The translations under genes were made by a program, and so were the position numbers. Below, piece after piece: positions 1 to 9,199 of a DNA stretch of 64,000 nt. The stretch covers positions 1-64,000 of the forward strand of contig JAEZUI010000133.1 of NCBI GenBank assembly GCA_023421115.1, read 5' to 3'. The stretch's first letter is position 1; the number at the start of each line of letters is the position of its first letter. The DNA is from Bacillota bacterium. Its GTDB lineage: Bacteria; Bacillota; Clostridia; Acetivibrionales; Acetivibrionaceae. Below the pieces are notes generated by a model. The model was not told the DNA's origin and ran no database searches. It saw only the letters and a program-made list of their open reading frames with translations.

Positions 1-195
1 TTAGTGTCAAATGACGCAATTACTTGACCTGAGCATTAGAAGCTGTTGCCGAAAGCTTGATAATTTGAAGCAAAAATGCCACGGATGGCATTTTTAGCGT
101 CTCGGGACAGGATGTCCCATAGACGCGGCGAAAATTATCAAGCTGAGACTACAGATTCTATGCGAAGGTCACGTAATGGAGTCGTTTGACACTAA
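1..195. repeat. Foldable terminal-inverted-repeat element (MITE-like)
   Basis: The outer ends are exact inverted repeats: TTAGTGTCAAA at 1-11 pairs with TTTGACACTAA at 185-195. Imperfect pairing continues inward and closes with a perfect 13-bp stem, 54-66 against 132-144. Inside sit two further hairpins: 72-81 with 86-95 (10 bp perfect), and 97-102 with 121-126, extended by GGGAC (104-108) with GTCCC (114-118). The whole folds into a long stem topped by a three-way junction. No coding potential is visible. Most likely a small non-autonomous mobile element, but the left flank is outside the window, so a target duplication cannot be checked. A structured RNA is the alternative. Confidence 0.7.
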
Positions 196-278
196 AACAA
201 TAGGTACTCCCTCTTAATCCAGTTTCCAAAATCCCAGTACCACCAATTTGTAAAGCCAATCTCAAATCCATAAAAGAC

Positions 279-314
279 AAAACCGTAACCCCAGACCAAT
301 AGGATTACGGTTTT
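279..314 (-). terminator. Rho-independent terminator of the LysM-GH18 gene
   Basis: AAAACCGTAA (279-288) pairs perfectly with TTACGGTTTT (305-314). Read on the minus strand the stem is followed by a T-rich tract, 70-100 bases past the stop of the hydrolase gene. Confidence 0.7.
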
Positions 315-384
315 AGCTAAACTTCATATGAAAGTCACAAGTCAAGCCACTTTTAATAAGAAATACCCCTTTGCTTAACCCAAC

Positions 385-1902
385 CTAGTCTTTCCGAACA
401 ACCACCTGATTCCTTAACATTGCCCACATACTTTCATCTTCCATTCCAAGCCTCCAAAGCGCAATCCCTTTAATCCCAAGATCCCATGCAAGCTTGATTT
501 TCGCATAAATACTCTGAGCGTTTTCAAACCATACTTCATGACGGTTCCCCTGAGCATCAACATAGGCAAACATAGGAGTCTGAGTCTCCTCATCAAATAT
601 AACCTCTTTATTATACCTATTCGCAAGATTCATTGCCATGTCATATGTAACATATGTATTTCTACCGGTAGTAAGATTGAAATCAAATCCAAATACCGAT
701 ACTGCTCCAACAACTTTTTCTTTAGGCATTTTTGTAATTGTATATCTCAATACTCTTTCCATCCAGCCAATAGAAACTACCGGACCGGGACCACTGCCAG
801 GCCAACCGTGCTCATTATATAGCATAGCAACAAATTCATCCACTGCATTTCCTATTGCACCATAGTCAAAGGGATCGGAAAATGGATTAAAAGGTTCATC
901 GCTGACCCTTGAAGGTATAGACGCCGAGAAGAAATACCCTCTTGGCCTTAAAACTCTTGCAATCTCTTGATAAAGCAGAGAAAGATTAGCACTGTCTTCA
1001 ATGAAAACATCTTCAATATCAATGTTGACACCGTCAAAATTGTATTTCTCTATCAGCCTTAAAAGGTTGAAGGCAAAAGCAGTTCTGTTTTGCGCATTCG
1101 AAACCAGAACCTTAACAACATTTTTAGCAAGTGTTGTTCCTCCTGGTCTATAAAGCAGGTTGTGCACCACTGGGAATATTTTAACATTGTTCCTGTGGGC
1201 AATTGCAACAAGGTTTCGTATGTCCTGTTCGGTAAATTCTCCGAAGTTTTCAATGGTAGTTGGGTTGTTTGCGCTTATCCTGAACATAAAAAGGCCGGTT
1301 TGAGATATCTCTCCAAGATTATTTGTAAAGGAGGCAAAAGAACTTGGAAGTGCGGGACCTTCCTCGAGAGTATAGAATCCTAGAATGCTTGTAATTGGCT
1401 TGTCACCGCTGTAAGCTCTGAGGGTCACAACAGTTCCTGAAATCCAAGCTTCATTACCGTTATGCAACCGCACTTTATACCATCCGTTACTAGAACCGAT
1501 AACCGGAAGCTTTGCATTTCTAACCATGCTTGTAACTACACTGAAATTTGTACCGGGTCCGCTTCTTATATTTGCCAAATTTACATTGACAATAACCTCA
1601 GTGTAAAGAGGTATTCTTAAAGTTTGACCTATTCTTATTTGAGTACTCGTAAGATTGTTTAGTGCTTGAATACTTTCAACTGTTGTATTATACCTTCTAG
1701 CAATCAGGTATAGGGAATCACCGGCTTTAACGGTATAAACTATTGGTCTTTGAATATCTGTGGGAATATATAAACGCTGTCCGATATAGATTAAATTGCC
1801 TGAAAGCCGATTTGCCTGTCTGATTTGCTCAACAGATACTCCGAACTTTTGGGAAATAAGATATAAAGAATCTCCCGGCTGTACTGTATACATCATAATC
1901 AT
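385..1902 (-). CDS. LysM-SH3-GH18 spore germination/cortex hydrolase (YaaH/SleL type)
   Basis: Two LysM peptidoglycan-binding modules lie at about residues 4-47 and 54-98, each with the YTVxxGDSLYLI start. A bacterial SH3-like domain follows at about 105-165, then a GH18 domain at about 170-500. The GH18 signature reads DGVNIDIED, which places the catalytic acid at Glu297. The family (SleL/YaaH) cleaves spore cortex peptidoglycan during germination as an N-acetylglucosaminidase. At 505 residues it is longer than the plain two-LysM enzymes because of the SH3 module. There is no classical signal peptide, as is usual for SleL-like coat proteins. The start is preceded by AAGGAATG. It is monocistronic, bounded by hairpins on both sides. 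Confidence 0.88.
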   Translation of the reverse strand: MIMMYTVQPGDSLYLISQKFGVSVEQIRQANRLSGNLIYIGQRLYIPTDIQRPIVYTVKAGDSLYLIARRYNTTVESIQALNNLTSTQIRIGQTLRIPLYTEVIVNVNLANIRSGPGTNFSVVTSMVRNAKLPVIGSSNGWYKVRLHNGNEAWISGTVVTLRAYSGDKPITSILGFYTLEEGPALPSSFASFTNNLGEISQTGLFMFRISANNPTTIENFGEFTEQDIRNLVAIAHRNNVKIFPVVHNLLYRPGGTTLAKNVVKVLVSNAQNRTAFAFNLLRLIEKYNFDGVNIDIEDVFIEDSANLSLLYQEIARVLRPRGYFFSASIPSRVSDEPFNPFSDPFDYGAIGNAVDEFVAMLYNEHGWPGSGPGPVVSIGWMERVLRYTITKMPKEKVVGAVSVFGFDFNLTTGRNTYVTYDMAMNLANRYNKEVIFDEETQTPMFAYVDAQGNRHEVWFENAQSIYAKIKLAWDLGIKGIALWRLGMEDESMWAMLRNQVVVRKD

Positions 1903-1984
1903 TCATCATTCCTTTTTTTAAAATTATCATGTCACAACCAGTATATTCAGAAAGTACCTTAAAAGTTCTAAATATAATTCAATA

Positions 1985-2014
1985 GCTCCCATAGACGTCG
2001 CAAAAAATTACAAA
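1985..2014 (+). repeat. Short relic resembling the 1-195 element
   Basis: CCCATAGACG followed by TCGCAAAAAATTAC resembles 116-140 of the 1-195 element (CCCATAGACGCGGCGAAAAT). It may be an internal scrap of another copy. Similarity covers only about 25 bases, so chance cannot be excluded. Confidence 0.35.
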
Positions 2015-2020
2015 ATAAAA

Positions 2021-2069
2021 AAGTACGTTTATTACACATTTAATAATGGTGCGTATAATAAACGTACTT
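2021..2069 (-). terminator. Rho-independent terminator of rex
   Basis: Perfect 14-bp arms, 2021-2034 (AAGTACGTTTATTA) and 2056-2069, lie 40 bases beyond the rex stop. On the minus strand the stem runs into TTTTTTATTTT. Confidence 0.8.
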
Positions 2070-2110
2070 GCTTTTAATTTCCATACAATAAGGTTTTTAA
2101 TTATAACTTA

Positions 2111-2752
2111 CTATGAATTCTTCAGTTTTTCAGTCAACTTGTAACCTAAAACCATTAAACTATCACTTAAGTGAACATTTTCGATAATGACATCGTAAGG
2201 AATTTTCAAATCCATAGGTGAGAAATTCCACAACCCCTTTATACCTAAACGAGCAACTCTGTCTGCAACTATAGGAGTTTGATCGTAAGGAACACACAGC
2301 ATTGCGATGTCAACTTTATTGTTTTTTACAAACTTCTCAAGATTATTGAGATCTATAACTTCAAGGTCGTTAATTTTTTGTCCTATCAAATCAGGACTGA
2401 CATCAAAAACGCCCTTGAGCATAAAACCTCTTTTTTCAAAATTTGTATAATTTGCAAGTGCTTGCCCCATATTACCTGCACCAATTATTATATATCCAAA
2501 CCTATCATTAACTCCAAGAATATTTCCTATTTCGTTATGGAGGTATTCAACATTATATCCATATCCCTGTTGCCCAAACCCACCAAAACAGTTTAAATCC
2601 TGACGTATTTGTGAAGCGGTAATGCCCATTCTGATACTTAACTCTTTAGAAGAAATTCTTGTAATCCCTAACCTCAGTAAATCGGATAAATACCTATAGT
2701 ATCTGGGCAAACGTTTTATTACAGCAATAGATATCTTCTTGTCCACGCTCAT
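2111..2752 (-). CDS. rex: Redox-sensing transcriptional repressor Rex
   Basis: An N-terminal winged helix (about residues 1-75, including KLSIRMG-like recognition helix and QIRQDLNCFG) is followed by a Rossmann fold with GAGNMGQAL, the NAD(H)-binding glycine loop. Rex senses the NADH/NAD+ ratio and represses fermentation and hydrogen-related genes in anaerobes. The start is chosen at the ATG at 2752, because GAGGTGA sits just upstream; a GTG nine bases further out lies inside that ribosome binding site. The product is 213 residues, the usual Rex length. It is transcribed alone and divergently from the ABC-F gene. No classical Rex operator was recognised nearby. Confidence 0.93.
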   Translation of the reverse strand: MSVDKKISIAVIKRLPRYYRYLSDLLRLGITRISSKELSIRMGITASQIRQDLNCFGGFGQQGYGYNVEYLHNEIGNILGVNDRFGYIIIGAGNMGQALANYTNFEKRGFMLKGVFDVSPDLIGQKINDLEVIDLNNLEKFVKNNKVDIAMLCVPYDQTPIVADRVARLGIKGLWNFSPMDLKIPYDVIIENVHLSDSLMVLGYKLTEKLKNS

Positions 2753-2865
2753 TACATTCACCTCAATTTAAATATGTTTGGGATTGAATTATGCGAATCC
2801 CTTCTATATTGCCTTAACTCTCACTGATACTTGATTATATCATCTTTGTTATTTTATTGTCAATA

Positions 2866-2894
2866 TTGCCTAAAGGCATCATTTCTGCTACAAT
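2866..2894 (+). promoter_or_regulatory. Candidate sigma-A promoter for the ABC-F gene
   Basis: TTGCCT (2866-2871), a 17-base spacer and TACAAT (2889-2894), about 75 bases before the start codon. The -35 box is weak, so this is tentative. Confidence 0.4.
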
Positions 2895-2967
2895 TTAATA
2901 CGAAAATAGTTTCGCTGTATTTAAAGACGCAAAACGGAAATTACCTAAAGTGTAAGGTGTGAAATAA

Positions 2968-4884
2968 ATGATCTTATTAGGGAGTAATAATATATCTATC
3001 TCCTTTGGTACTAAGCAAATTTTGGAGAATGCCACTTTTAGTGTCCAGGATACCGATAAAATTGGCGTAGTAGGTGTTAATGGAGCAGGAAAGTCCACTT
3101 TGTTTAAAATAATTACATCAAGCTATACTGCTGATTCCGGTGACATATATTTTGCTAAAGGATGTAAAATAGGATATCTTGCGCAAAATTCAGAGCTTGA
3201 GTCATCAAATAGTATTCTTGAAGAAGTGTTGTCTGCTTTTTCTCATCTAATTAAAATGGAAGAACGGATTAAGGAACTGGAGAAACTTATAAGCTCTGAA
3301 AAAAACGAAGAAAGGCTCTCTTCTTATATGAAGGAGTATGCCAATCTCTCAGACAGTTTTTCACGTAATGGCGGATATGAGTACAACAGCAGATCAAGGG
3401 GGATCCTAAAAGGACTTGGGTTTAGAGAAGAAGAATTTGATCTTAAAACAAGCAATTTAAGCGGAGGTCAAAAAACTCGTCTTGCTATGGCAAAACTTTT
3501 GACAGAGGAGCCTGATCTGCTTCTCTTAGACGAGCCTACAAACCATTTGGATATAAATGCGGTTGAGTGGCTGGAGGATTTTCTTATCAATTACAGAAAA
3601 GGTATTATGATTATTTCCCATGACAGGTTCTTTTTAGACAGGACAACAAATAAAACTCTTGAAATAGAAAATTGCGAGTGTAAGCTCTATAACGGAAACT
3701 ATACAAATTACGTAAAGCAAAAAGAGCAGGACAGGGAAATTCAACAAAAGCACTATGAGCTTCAACAAAAAGAAATTGCAAGAATGGAAGCGTTTATTGA
3801 GCAACAGAGAAGGTGGAACAGGGAGAAAAATATAGTAGCTGCTGAAAGCAGGCAGAAGGCCATTGACAGGATGGAAAAGCTGGATAAACCCAAAAATCTT
3901 CCTGACAAAATCAAAATTGATTTCAAAATTGATATGCAAAGTGGAAATGATGTTTTATCAGTGGACAAACTTTCAAAGGAATACCCTGGAAGACCGCTGT
4001 TTAATAATTTGAGTTTTAAAGTTAAGAAAAGTGAGAGGGTATTTATATTAGGTCCTAATGGATGTGGGAAATCTACTCTGCTTAAGATTTTAACAGGCAA
4101 AATGGAAGAGTATTCAGGAAGTTATAAGTTTGGGCACAACACAAAAGAAGCTTTTTACGATCAGGAGCACTCAGGGCTTTCCTTAAACAATACAATAATA
4201 GACGAACTCTTAGAGGCAAGTGATAATCTTTCACAGACTGATATAAGAAATGCTCTCGCAATGTTTCTTTTTAAAGGGGACGATGTTTTCAAGGAGATAA
4301 ACAAGCTTAGTGGTGGAGAGAAGGGAAGGATCTCGCTCTTAAAGATTATGCTGTCGGGAGCAAATGTTCTTATTCTAGATGAGCCTACAAATCATCTTGA
4401 TATCAATTCAAGGGAAATTTTAGAGAGTTCACTTTCTGATTACGAGGGAACTCTTATTATAGTTTCCCATGACAGGTATTTTATCGATAAGCTTGCAACA
4501 AGGATTGTTGAACTTAGCAAGGATTCATATATTGATTACTTGGGCAATTATTCCGGTTTTAAGCAGTATAAAGGAAGGATTGATCTTGAATCAAAACCGG
4601 ATTCACAAGTTGAAAATGCTTCTTATGCAAAGCTTTCGCATATTGCGACTAAAGAGGAAAAAGCACGTAGAAGGAAACTGGAAAAACAGTATTCCGATAC
4701 TGAAAAAGAGATTGCGAACTTAGAAAGTTCTATTGAAAACATAAAAGTTGAAATGCAGTCGGGGGAAGTATTAAGTGATCATGTAAAGCTCAGTGAATTA
4801 CACAGTAAGCAGGAGCAAATGGAAAACAGACTTGAGGAGCTCTATGAGCTATGGGAATCTCTAGCAATTGAAATAGAGGCTTAA
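2968..4884 (+). CDS. ABC-F family ATPase (YdiF/Uup type)
   Basis: A soluble protein with two ABC domains in tandem and no membrane segment. Domain 1 has Walker A GVNGAGKST (about residues 37-45) and signature LSGGQKTR. Domain 2 has GPNGCGKST and LSGGEKGR. Both have the Walker B form LLLDEPTNHLD / LILDEPTNHLD. The charged linker between the domains and the C-terminal coiled coil (about 555-638) are typical of ABC-F proteins, which act on the ribosome in translation or antibiotic protection. At 638 residues it matches the YdiF/Uup group rather than the shorter resistance factors. The exact subgroup is not settled here. Confidence 0.9.
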   Translation: MILLGSNNISISFGTKQILENATFSVQDTDKIGVVGVNGAGKSTLFKIITSSYTADSGDIYFAKGCKIGYLAQNSELESSNSILEEVLSAFSHLIKMEERIKELEKLISSEKNEERLSSYMKEYANLSDSFSRNGGYEYNSRSRGILKGLGFREEEFDLKTSNLSGGQKTRLAMAKLLTEEPDLLLLDEPTNHLDINAVEWLEDFLINYRKGIMIISHDRFFLDRTTNKTLEIENCECKLYNGNYTNYVKQKEQDREIQQKHYELQQKEIARMEAFIEQQRRWNREKNIVAAESRQKAIDRMEKLDKPKNLPDKIKIDFKIDMQSGNDVLSVDKLSKEYPGRPLFNNLSFKVKKSERVFILGPNGCGKSTLLKILTGKMEEYSGSYKFGHNTKEAFYDQEHSGLSLNNTIIDELLEASDNLSQTDIRNALAMFLFKGDDVFKEINKLSGGEKGRISLLKIMLSGANVLILDEPTNHLDINSREILESSLSDYEGTLIIVSHDRYFIDKLATRIVELSKDSYIDYLGNYSGFKQYKGRIDLESKPDSQVENASYAKLSHIATKEEKARRRKLEKQYSDTEKEIANLESSIENIKVEMQSGEVLSDHVKLSELHSKQEQMENRLEELYELWESLAIEIEA

Positions 4885-4896
4885 GAAATAAAAAGC

Positions 4897-4929
4897 AAAA
4901 GCTACGGAAACCTTATTTCCGTAGCTTTT
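4897..4929. terminator. Bidirectional rho-independent terminator
   Basis: AAAAGCTACGGAAA (4897-4910) pairs perfectly with TTTCCGTAGCTTTT (4916-4929). The A-rich and T-rich flanks let it serve the ABC-F gene on the plus strand and aroA on the minus strand. Confidence 0.85.
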
Positions 4930-4991
4930 ATATTATGTCGAAGTGATTTTATATACTGCAAAATATCATATTTTCTGCCTAATTACTAAAA

Positions 4992-6266
4992 CTAAAGTCT
5001 ATTTATCACTGAGATAAATTCAGGGTAAGCAATATCTAAAACTTGTGTTTTTCTTATCATTGTTTCGCCTTCAGCTACAAGTCCTGCAACACACAATGCC
5101 ATTGTTATGGCTGGATGATTGTACCCTTCAACGATTGTACCTGTTAATGTTTTGACACCTTCAATTATCATTCCGTCTTCTGTTTCTTGTACAATTGCTC
5201 CTAACTTTAAAAGCTCTGTATTGAGCATTTTTAGTTTGCCAGATTCTTTTAATTTAAAGCCTTTTAAGTTGTTGATGACAGTTTTTCCTTTAGCCATAGT
5301 TGCAGCAACTGCTATTATCGGAATTTCATCTATAAGCCTTGGGATAAGATCTCCTTCTATTGTTACAGCTTTTAACTGAGATGATACAACTCTTATATCT
5401 GCGACTTTTTCATTACTTACGTTACGTTCGTTTAGTATTTCGATTTTTGCACCCATTGATCTATACACATCAATAATTCCTGTTCTTGTAGGATTGACAC
5501 CTACGTTCTTTATTATTATATCGGAATTGGGTACTATCAGACCGGCAGTCATAAAATAGCTTGCAATTGAAATGTCACCGGGTACTTCTATGTTTTGAGC
5601 ATAAAGATTTTCAACATTGTGTGAAGTTACTTCCAATCCATTTACAGTTATGTTTGCCCCAAAATAGTTTAGCATAAGTTCGGTATGGTCTCTTGATTTA
5701 ACAGCTTCAACTACTTTAGTATTACCTTGTGCATAGAGCCCTGCTAATAGAAGCGGAGATTTGATATTAGTGTCCCTTAATGAAAGATGGTGAGTCTGAC
5801 CGTTTAACTTTGACGGAAAAATGGTGAGAGGGCACAAATTACCATCGTCTCTTCCGTTGATTATTGCTCCCATATCCCTAAGAGGCTTAACCACTTTCCC
5901 AATTGGTTTTCTGACAGAAGACTCATCTCTGGTCAATACCGAATTAAAGGGTTGACTTGCCAGTACTCCAAGAAGAAGTCTTAAAGCAGTTCCAGACCTT
6001 CCGGCATTTAAGGTTGTTGATGGAGGGTTTAAGCCATAAAGGCCATTGCCATGTACCTTGATCTTGTTATTAGCGAGAATTTCTATACTAACGCGCATTT
6101 TTCTAAAACAGTCAATTGTACTTAGACAATCTTCTCCCATTAGGAATCCATTGATTTCAGTTGTTCCCTTAGCAAGAGACCCTAAAAGTATCGCTCTGTG
6201 AGATATGGATTTATCGCCAGGGACTGTTATTTCGCCTCTCAAAGAATCCCTTTGTTCAATTAACAC
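4992..6266 (-). CDS. aroA: 3-phosphoshikimate 1-carboxyvinyltransferase (EPSP synthase)
   Basis: Catalyses the sixth shikimate step, joining phosphoenolpyruvate to shikimate 3-phosphate. The N-terminal signature GEITVPGDKSISHRAI, the LNAGRSGTALRLLLG and RDESSVRKPIGKVVKPL segments and the C-terminal GYNHPAITMAL are all EPSP synthase landmarks. An open frame reaches an ATG at 6305, but GTG at 6266 has GGGGGAA eight bases upstream. It would begin MLIEQRDSLRGEI, close to the usual N-terminus, and give about 424 residues. The gene forms an aromatic amino acid cluster with tyrA and aroF on the same strand, separated from tyrA by about 180 bases. Confidence 0.92.
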   Translation of the reverse strand: MLIEQRDSLRGEITVPGDKSISHRAILLGSLAKGTTEINGFLMGEDCLSTIDCFRKMRVSIEILANNKIKVHGNGLYGLNPPSTTLNAGRSGTALRLLLGVLASQPFNSVLTRDESSVRKPIGKVVKPLRDMGAIINGRDDGNLCPLTIFPSKLNGQTHHLSLRDTNIKSPLLLAGLYAQGNTKVVEAVKSRDHTELMLNYFGANITVNGLEVTSHNVENLYAQNIEVPGDISIASYFMTAGLIVPNSDIIIKNVGVNPTRTGIIDVYRSMGAKIEILNERNVSNEKVADIRVVSSQLKAVTIEGDLIPRLIDEIPIIAVAATMAKGKTVINNLKGFKLKESGKLKMLNTELLKLGAIVQETEDGMIIEGVKTLTGTIVEGYNHPAITMALCVAGLVAEGETMIRKTQVLDIAYPEFISVINRL

Positions 6267-6304
6267 ACTGTATTCCCCCATTCCTTTAGTAAGTGAGTTG
6301 TACA

Positions 6305-6324
6305 TTTGTAACTTAAGTTACAAA
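6305..6324. promoter_or_regulatory. Perfect 20-bp palindrome upstream of aroA
   Basis: TTTGTAACTTAAGTTACAAA is an uninterrupted palindrome lying 39 bases upstream of the preferred aroA start. Its symmetry and position suggest an operator. The cognate regulator is unknown. Confidence 0.45.
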
Positions 6325-6487
6325 GCACAAGGTGTAATTGCAGCTACATTGTAAGTTAAATCTTCGGATGCTGAGCATATGTTAAACATTGCTTTTAAAA
6401 CTGTTTGAAGGTAAGTTAATAATATAACTATGCAAGAACCGTAATACTATTCTTCTTAAAATGCAATTTACTTTAGGTCATTTGATA

Positions 6488-7585
6488 TTAAAGTTTATAG
6501 ACCTTATATCCATGGTCTGACAACAAAATTACAGCATTTTTAACACTATCGGAATCCGGAAGGGTAATCCTTAGGCACCCCTGTTCAAACTCTCTGCTAT
6601 TTGAAACGTTAATATTTTTAATGTTAACACCATTATTGCCAAGTATTGTTGCAATTTCACCGATTATGCCCGGTTTGTCTACAATATCAACTATAATCTC
6701 ATGTAGAGATATAAGCAATCCTTTCCGGTTGTCCGGCAACGAGTCCCGTAATTCTTTGGCTGTTCTGAAATAGGCATTTATACCTTTTGCATCATTATTA
6801 TCCATATGCTGTTTGAATTCGTATAATGTTTCAACAAAGGACTCTAAAACTCCTTTAATTTTTTGCGTATTGCTTAATACTACATTTTCCCACATTTCAG
6901 GGCTAGAGGATGCAATTCTTGTTATATCTTTAAAACCACCGGCTGCTAGGGTTTGCATCTTGCCATCAGGATAATCGGATTTACCTACTAAATTTACCAA
7001 TGCCGATGCGATAATGTGTGGAACGTGACTTATTGTAGCGGCAACAAAATCATGTTCGTCTGCATCGCTTATTATGGGTATTCCGCCTATGTTCTTGACT
7101 ATATTTTTCATAATTTCAATATCGGTTTCTTTGGTACGTATAGTCGGCGTTAAAATATAATATGCATTTTCAAACAAATGTGATAAACTTGATGTAAAAC
7201 CTGACTTTTCAGTACCTGCCATCGGATGTCCGCCTATGAAACAAGGCGGGTTATCCATTGAATTGACATAGTTTACAATTTCGGATTTAGTGCTTGCAAC
7301 ATCAGTAATTATACATTTGTCATTAACCTTTTCAGTAAGTTTCTCAATGTACTCAATTGTATTTTTTACAGGCGTACAAATAAAAATCAAATCCGAATTA
7401 TATACATCCTCATTTATTTCAGTATATCCTTTACAAATATATCCTTCTGACAACGCCTGACTTATACTTTGATTGCTCAAGTCCACAGCTTTTATCTCAG
7501 AAATACTTGCACGTTCCTTTAGCGCTTTTGCCAGAGAGCCCCCAATAAGTCCAAGGCCAATAACAGTTACACTATTGATCTTCAT
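6488..7585 (-). CDS. tyrA: Prephenate dehydrogenase with C-terminal ACT domain
   Basis: The NAD-binding loop GLGLIGGSLAKAL lies at the N-terminus, and the catalytic region includes GGHPMAGTEKSGF and the ISHVPHIIASALV helix. The enzyme oxidatively decarboxylates prephenate to 4-hydroxyphenylpyruvate for tyrosine synthesis. Residues from about 292 form an ACT domain (IVDKPGIIGEIATILGNNGVNIKNI), the usual tyrosine feedback site. At 365 residues the length is normal for TyrA plus ACT. The start overlaps the end of aroF by 14 bases, so the two are translationally coupled. Confidence 0.93.
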   Translation of the reverse strand: MKINSVTVIGLGLIGGSLAKALKERASISEIKAVDLSNQSISQALSEGYICKGYTEINEDVYNSDLIFICTPVKNTIEYIEKLTEKVNDKCIITDVASTKSEIVNYVNSMDNPPCFIGGHPMAGTEKSGFTSSLSHLFENAYYILTPTIRTKETDIEIMKNIVKNIGGIPIISDADEHDFVAATISHVPHIIASALVNLVGKSDYPDGKMQTLAAGGFKDITRIASSSPEMWENVVLSNTQKIKGVLESFVETLYEFKQHMDNNDAKGINAYFRTAKELRDSLPDNRKGLLISLHEIIVDIVDKPGIIGEIATILGNNGVNIKNINVSNSREFEQGCLRITLPDSDSVKNAVILLSDHGYKVYKL

Positions 7586-8600
7586 GTTTGAACTCTCTTC
7601 CTAATATTTCGGCAATTTTCGCAATATCTTTACATAAATCGTTAAAATCATCTGGTGTTAACTGTTGAGCGGCATCTGATAATGCACATTTAGGGTTCGG
7701 GTGAACTTCAATTATCAAACCATCAGCTCCAGCAGCTATAGCTGCCTTCGAAAGAGGAAGAATATATTGTGCTTTACCGGCTGCGTGGCTTGGGTCCACA
7801 ATTATCGGCAAGTGGCTCATATTTTTTATTACTGGAACAGCACTTATATCTAAAGTGTTTCTTGTCGCAGTTTCAAAAGTTCTTATGCCTCTTTCACAAA
7901 GTACTACATTGTAATTTCCTTCATTCATAATATATTCGGCAGCATTAAGCCATTCATCAATGGTAGTTGCAGAACCGCGTTTAAATAAAACTGGCTTTTT
8001 TGAACGTCCGATTTCTCTTAGCAATTGAAAATTTTGTACATTTCTTGCCCCTACTTGAAACATGTCGACATATTTGTCAGCAATCTCAACAGCTTTTTCA
8101 CTGGTAACCTCAGTTATTATATTTAATCCGGTTGCATCTTTGGCTTCCTTCAACAGCTTTAAACCTTCTTCTTCTAAACCTTGAAAGGCATAGGGAGAAG
8201 TTCTGGGCTTAAAGGCTCCGCCGCGCAAAAATTGGGCACCGGATTTTTTTACTGCTAACGCTGAGGCTATTATTTGGTCATGGCTCTCTACAGCACAAGG
8301 GCCTGCCATTATAACTAATTCTTTACCACCAATTTTAACACCATTAACATCGACAAGACTTGGTTCAGGTTTAAAGGTTTTACCAGCCAATTTAAATGAT
8401 TCCACGATAGGTACAAGTTTTTCAACTCCGGACATTAACTCTAAGGGAATATCACTTAGCTTTCTTTTATCACCTATAACACCTATAATTGTTCTTTCAG
8501 AGCCTTGTGAAATATGTACTCCAAGCCCTAAAGAACCCAATACTTTTGAAATTTCCTGTATGTCACTATCTTTAGAATTGGATTTCATTACTATTATCAT
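7572..8600 (-). CDS. aroF: 3-deoxy-7-phosphoheptulonate synthase (DAHP synthase, type Ib)
   Basis: First step of the shikimate pathway, condensing phosphoenolpyruvate and erythrose 4-phosphate. An N-terminal ferredoxin-like regulatory domain (about 1-75) precedes the TIM barrel, as in Thermotoga-type enzymes. Landmarks are MAGPCAVES, GGAFKPRTSPYAFQG, QVGARNVQNF and PIIVDPSHAAGK. The start MIIVMK has AAAGGACGG upstream. It is the first gene of the aroF-tyrA pair. No T-box or tryptophan leader motif was found upstream, so regulation is probably by feedback on the enzyme. Confidence 0.94.
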   Translation of the reverse strand: MIIVMKSNSKDSDIQEISKVLGSLGLGVHISQGSERTIIGVIGDKRKLSDIPLELMSGVEKLVPIVESFKLAGKTFKPEPSLVDVNGVKIGGKELVIMAGPCAVESHDQIIASALAVKKSGAQFLRGGAFKPRTSPYAFQGLEEEGLKLLKEAKDATGLNIITEVTSEKAVEIADKYVDMFQVGARNVQNFQLLREIGRSKKPVLFKRGSATTIDEWLNAAEYIMNEGNYNVVLCERGIRTFETATRNTLDISAVPVIKNMSHLPIIVDPSHAAGKAQYILPLSKAAIAAGADGLIIEVHPNPKCALSDAAQQLTPDDFNDLCKDIAKIAEILGREFKHEDQ

Positions 8601-8933
8601 AAAATATTCCGTCCTTTCTAGTTCTGATACTGATATCTAATCTTACATAATTTAAGACTTGTACTTCTTATGCCTTGTGGGCTGCATTTCCCAAACTATA
8701 TATATTTTACAGACCTTTATCTATAAATCCTAATTTTTAGGATAATGAAAATTTCGAAGACCAGACAAATACTTATAGCAAAATGCAGAACGCTTGTTAC
8801 TTTCTTTTAATTTACAATGATAATATAGAATTGTCAATAAGAATAACACATATAAGAGTGGTAGAAATGTTATTCATTATTTACACATTTTAGTATATAT
8901 ATTATAATGTGATAAGGAAGCTTGCAAGACTTA

Positions 8934-9032
8934 GGTGATTCCAAAAAAATAACTGTTCAATTGGTGTTTCAAAAAAGCTGATTTTATTGGGTTTGAACTA
9001 TAAATTTTGACTAATGAATTTTTTGAAACACC
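8934..9032. mobile_element. MITE-like element, copy A (complete)
   Basis: A 99-bp element with ends GGTGATTCCAAAAAA and TTTTTTGAAACACC, imperfect inverted repeats of each other, flanked by TTA at 8931-8933 and again at 9033-9035. It also carries an internal GGTGTTTCAAAAAA that pairs perfectly with the right end, giving a strong hairpin. It has no coding capacity. Copies at 12198-12295 and 20817-20913 share the ends and the 3-bp duplication pattern. It occupies part of the gene-free 8601-9199 stretch, in which nothing else could be assigned. Confidence 0.8.
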
Positions 9033-9199
9033 TTAGATCAAAAACTTTTTTTGGGAAGAGGAAATTTTCAATATAAATAGAATATTAATGTTAATAGAAT
9101 AATAGTGCTTGTTTATTAAAGTCTAAAAGTTTGTACGAAATTCTTCATAACCTGTAATTGGTTTTAAATAATATATTAAATATTAAAGGGGGAATTGGT

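Noticed and set aside
205..325. Aromatic-rich minus-strand frame of about 40 codons
   Set aside because: No start or ribosome binding site, and it runs through the terminator hairpin at 279-314; composition is likely coincidental.
538..1383. Plus-strand open frames within the LysM-GH18 gene
   Set aside because: Antisense shadows of a clearly coding gene; no ribosome binding sites or family features.
8601..8930. Possible T-box or amino acid leader upstream of aroF
   Set aside because: No T-box signature sequence or leader peptide with repeated aromatic codons could be found.
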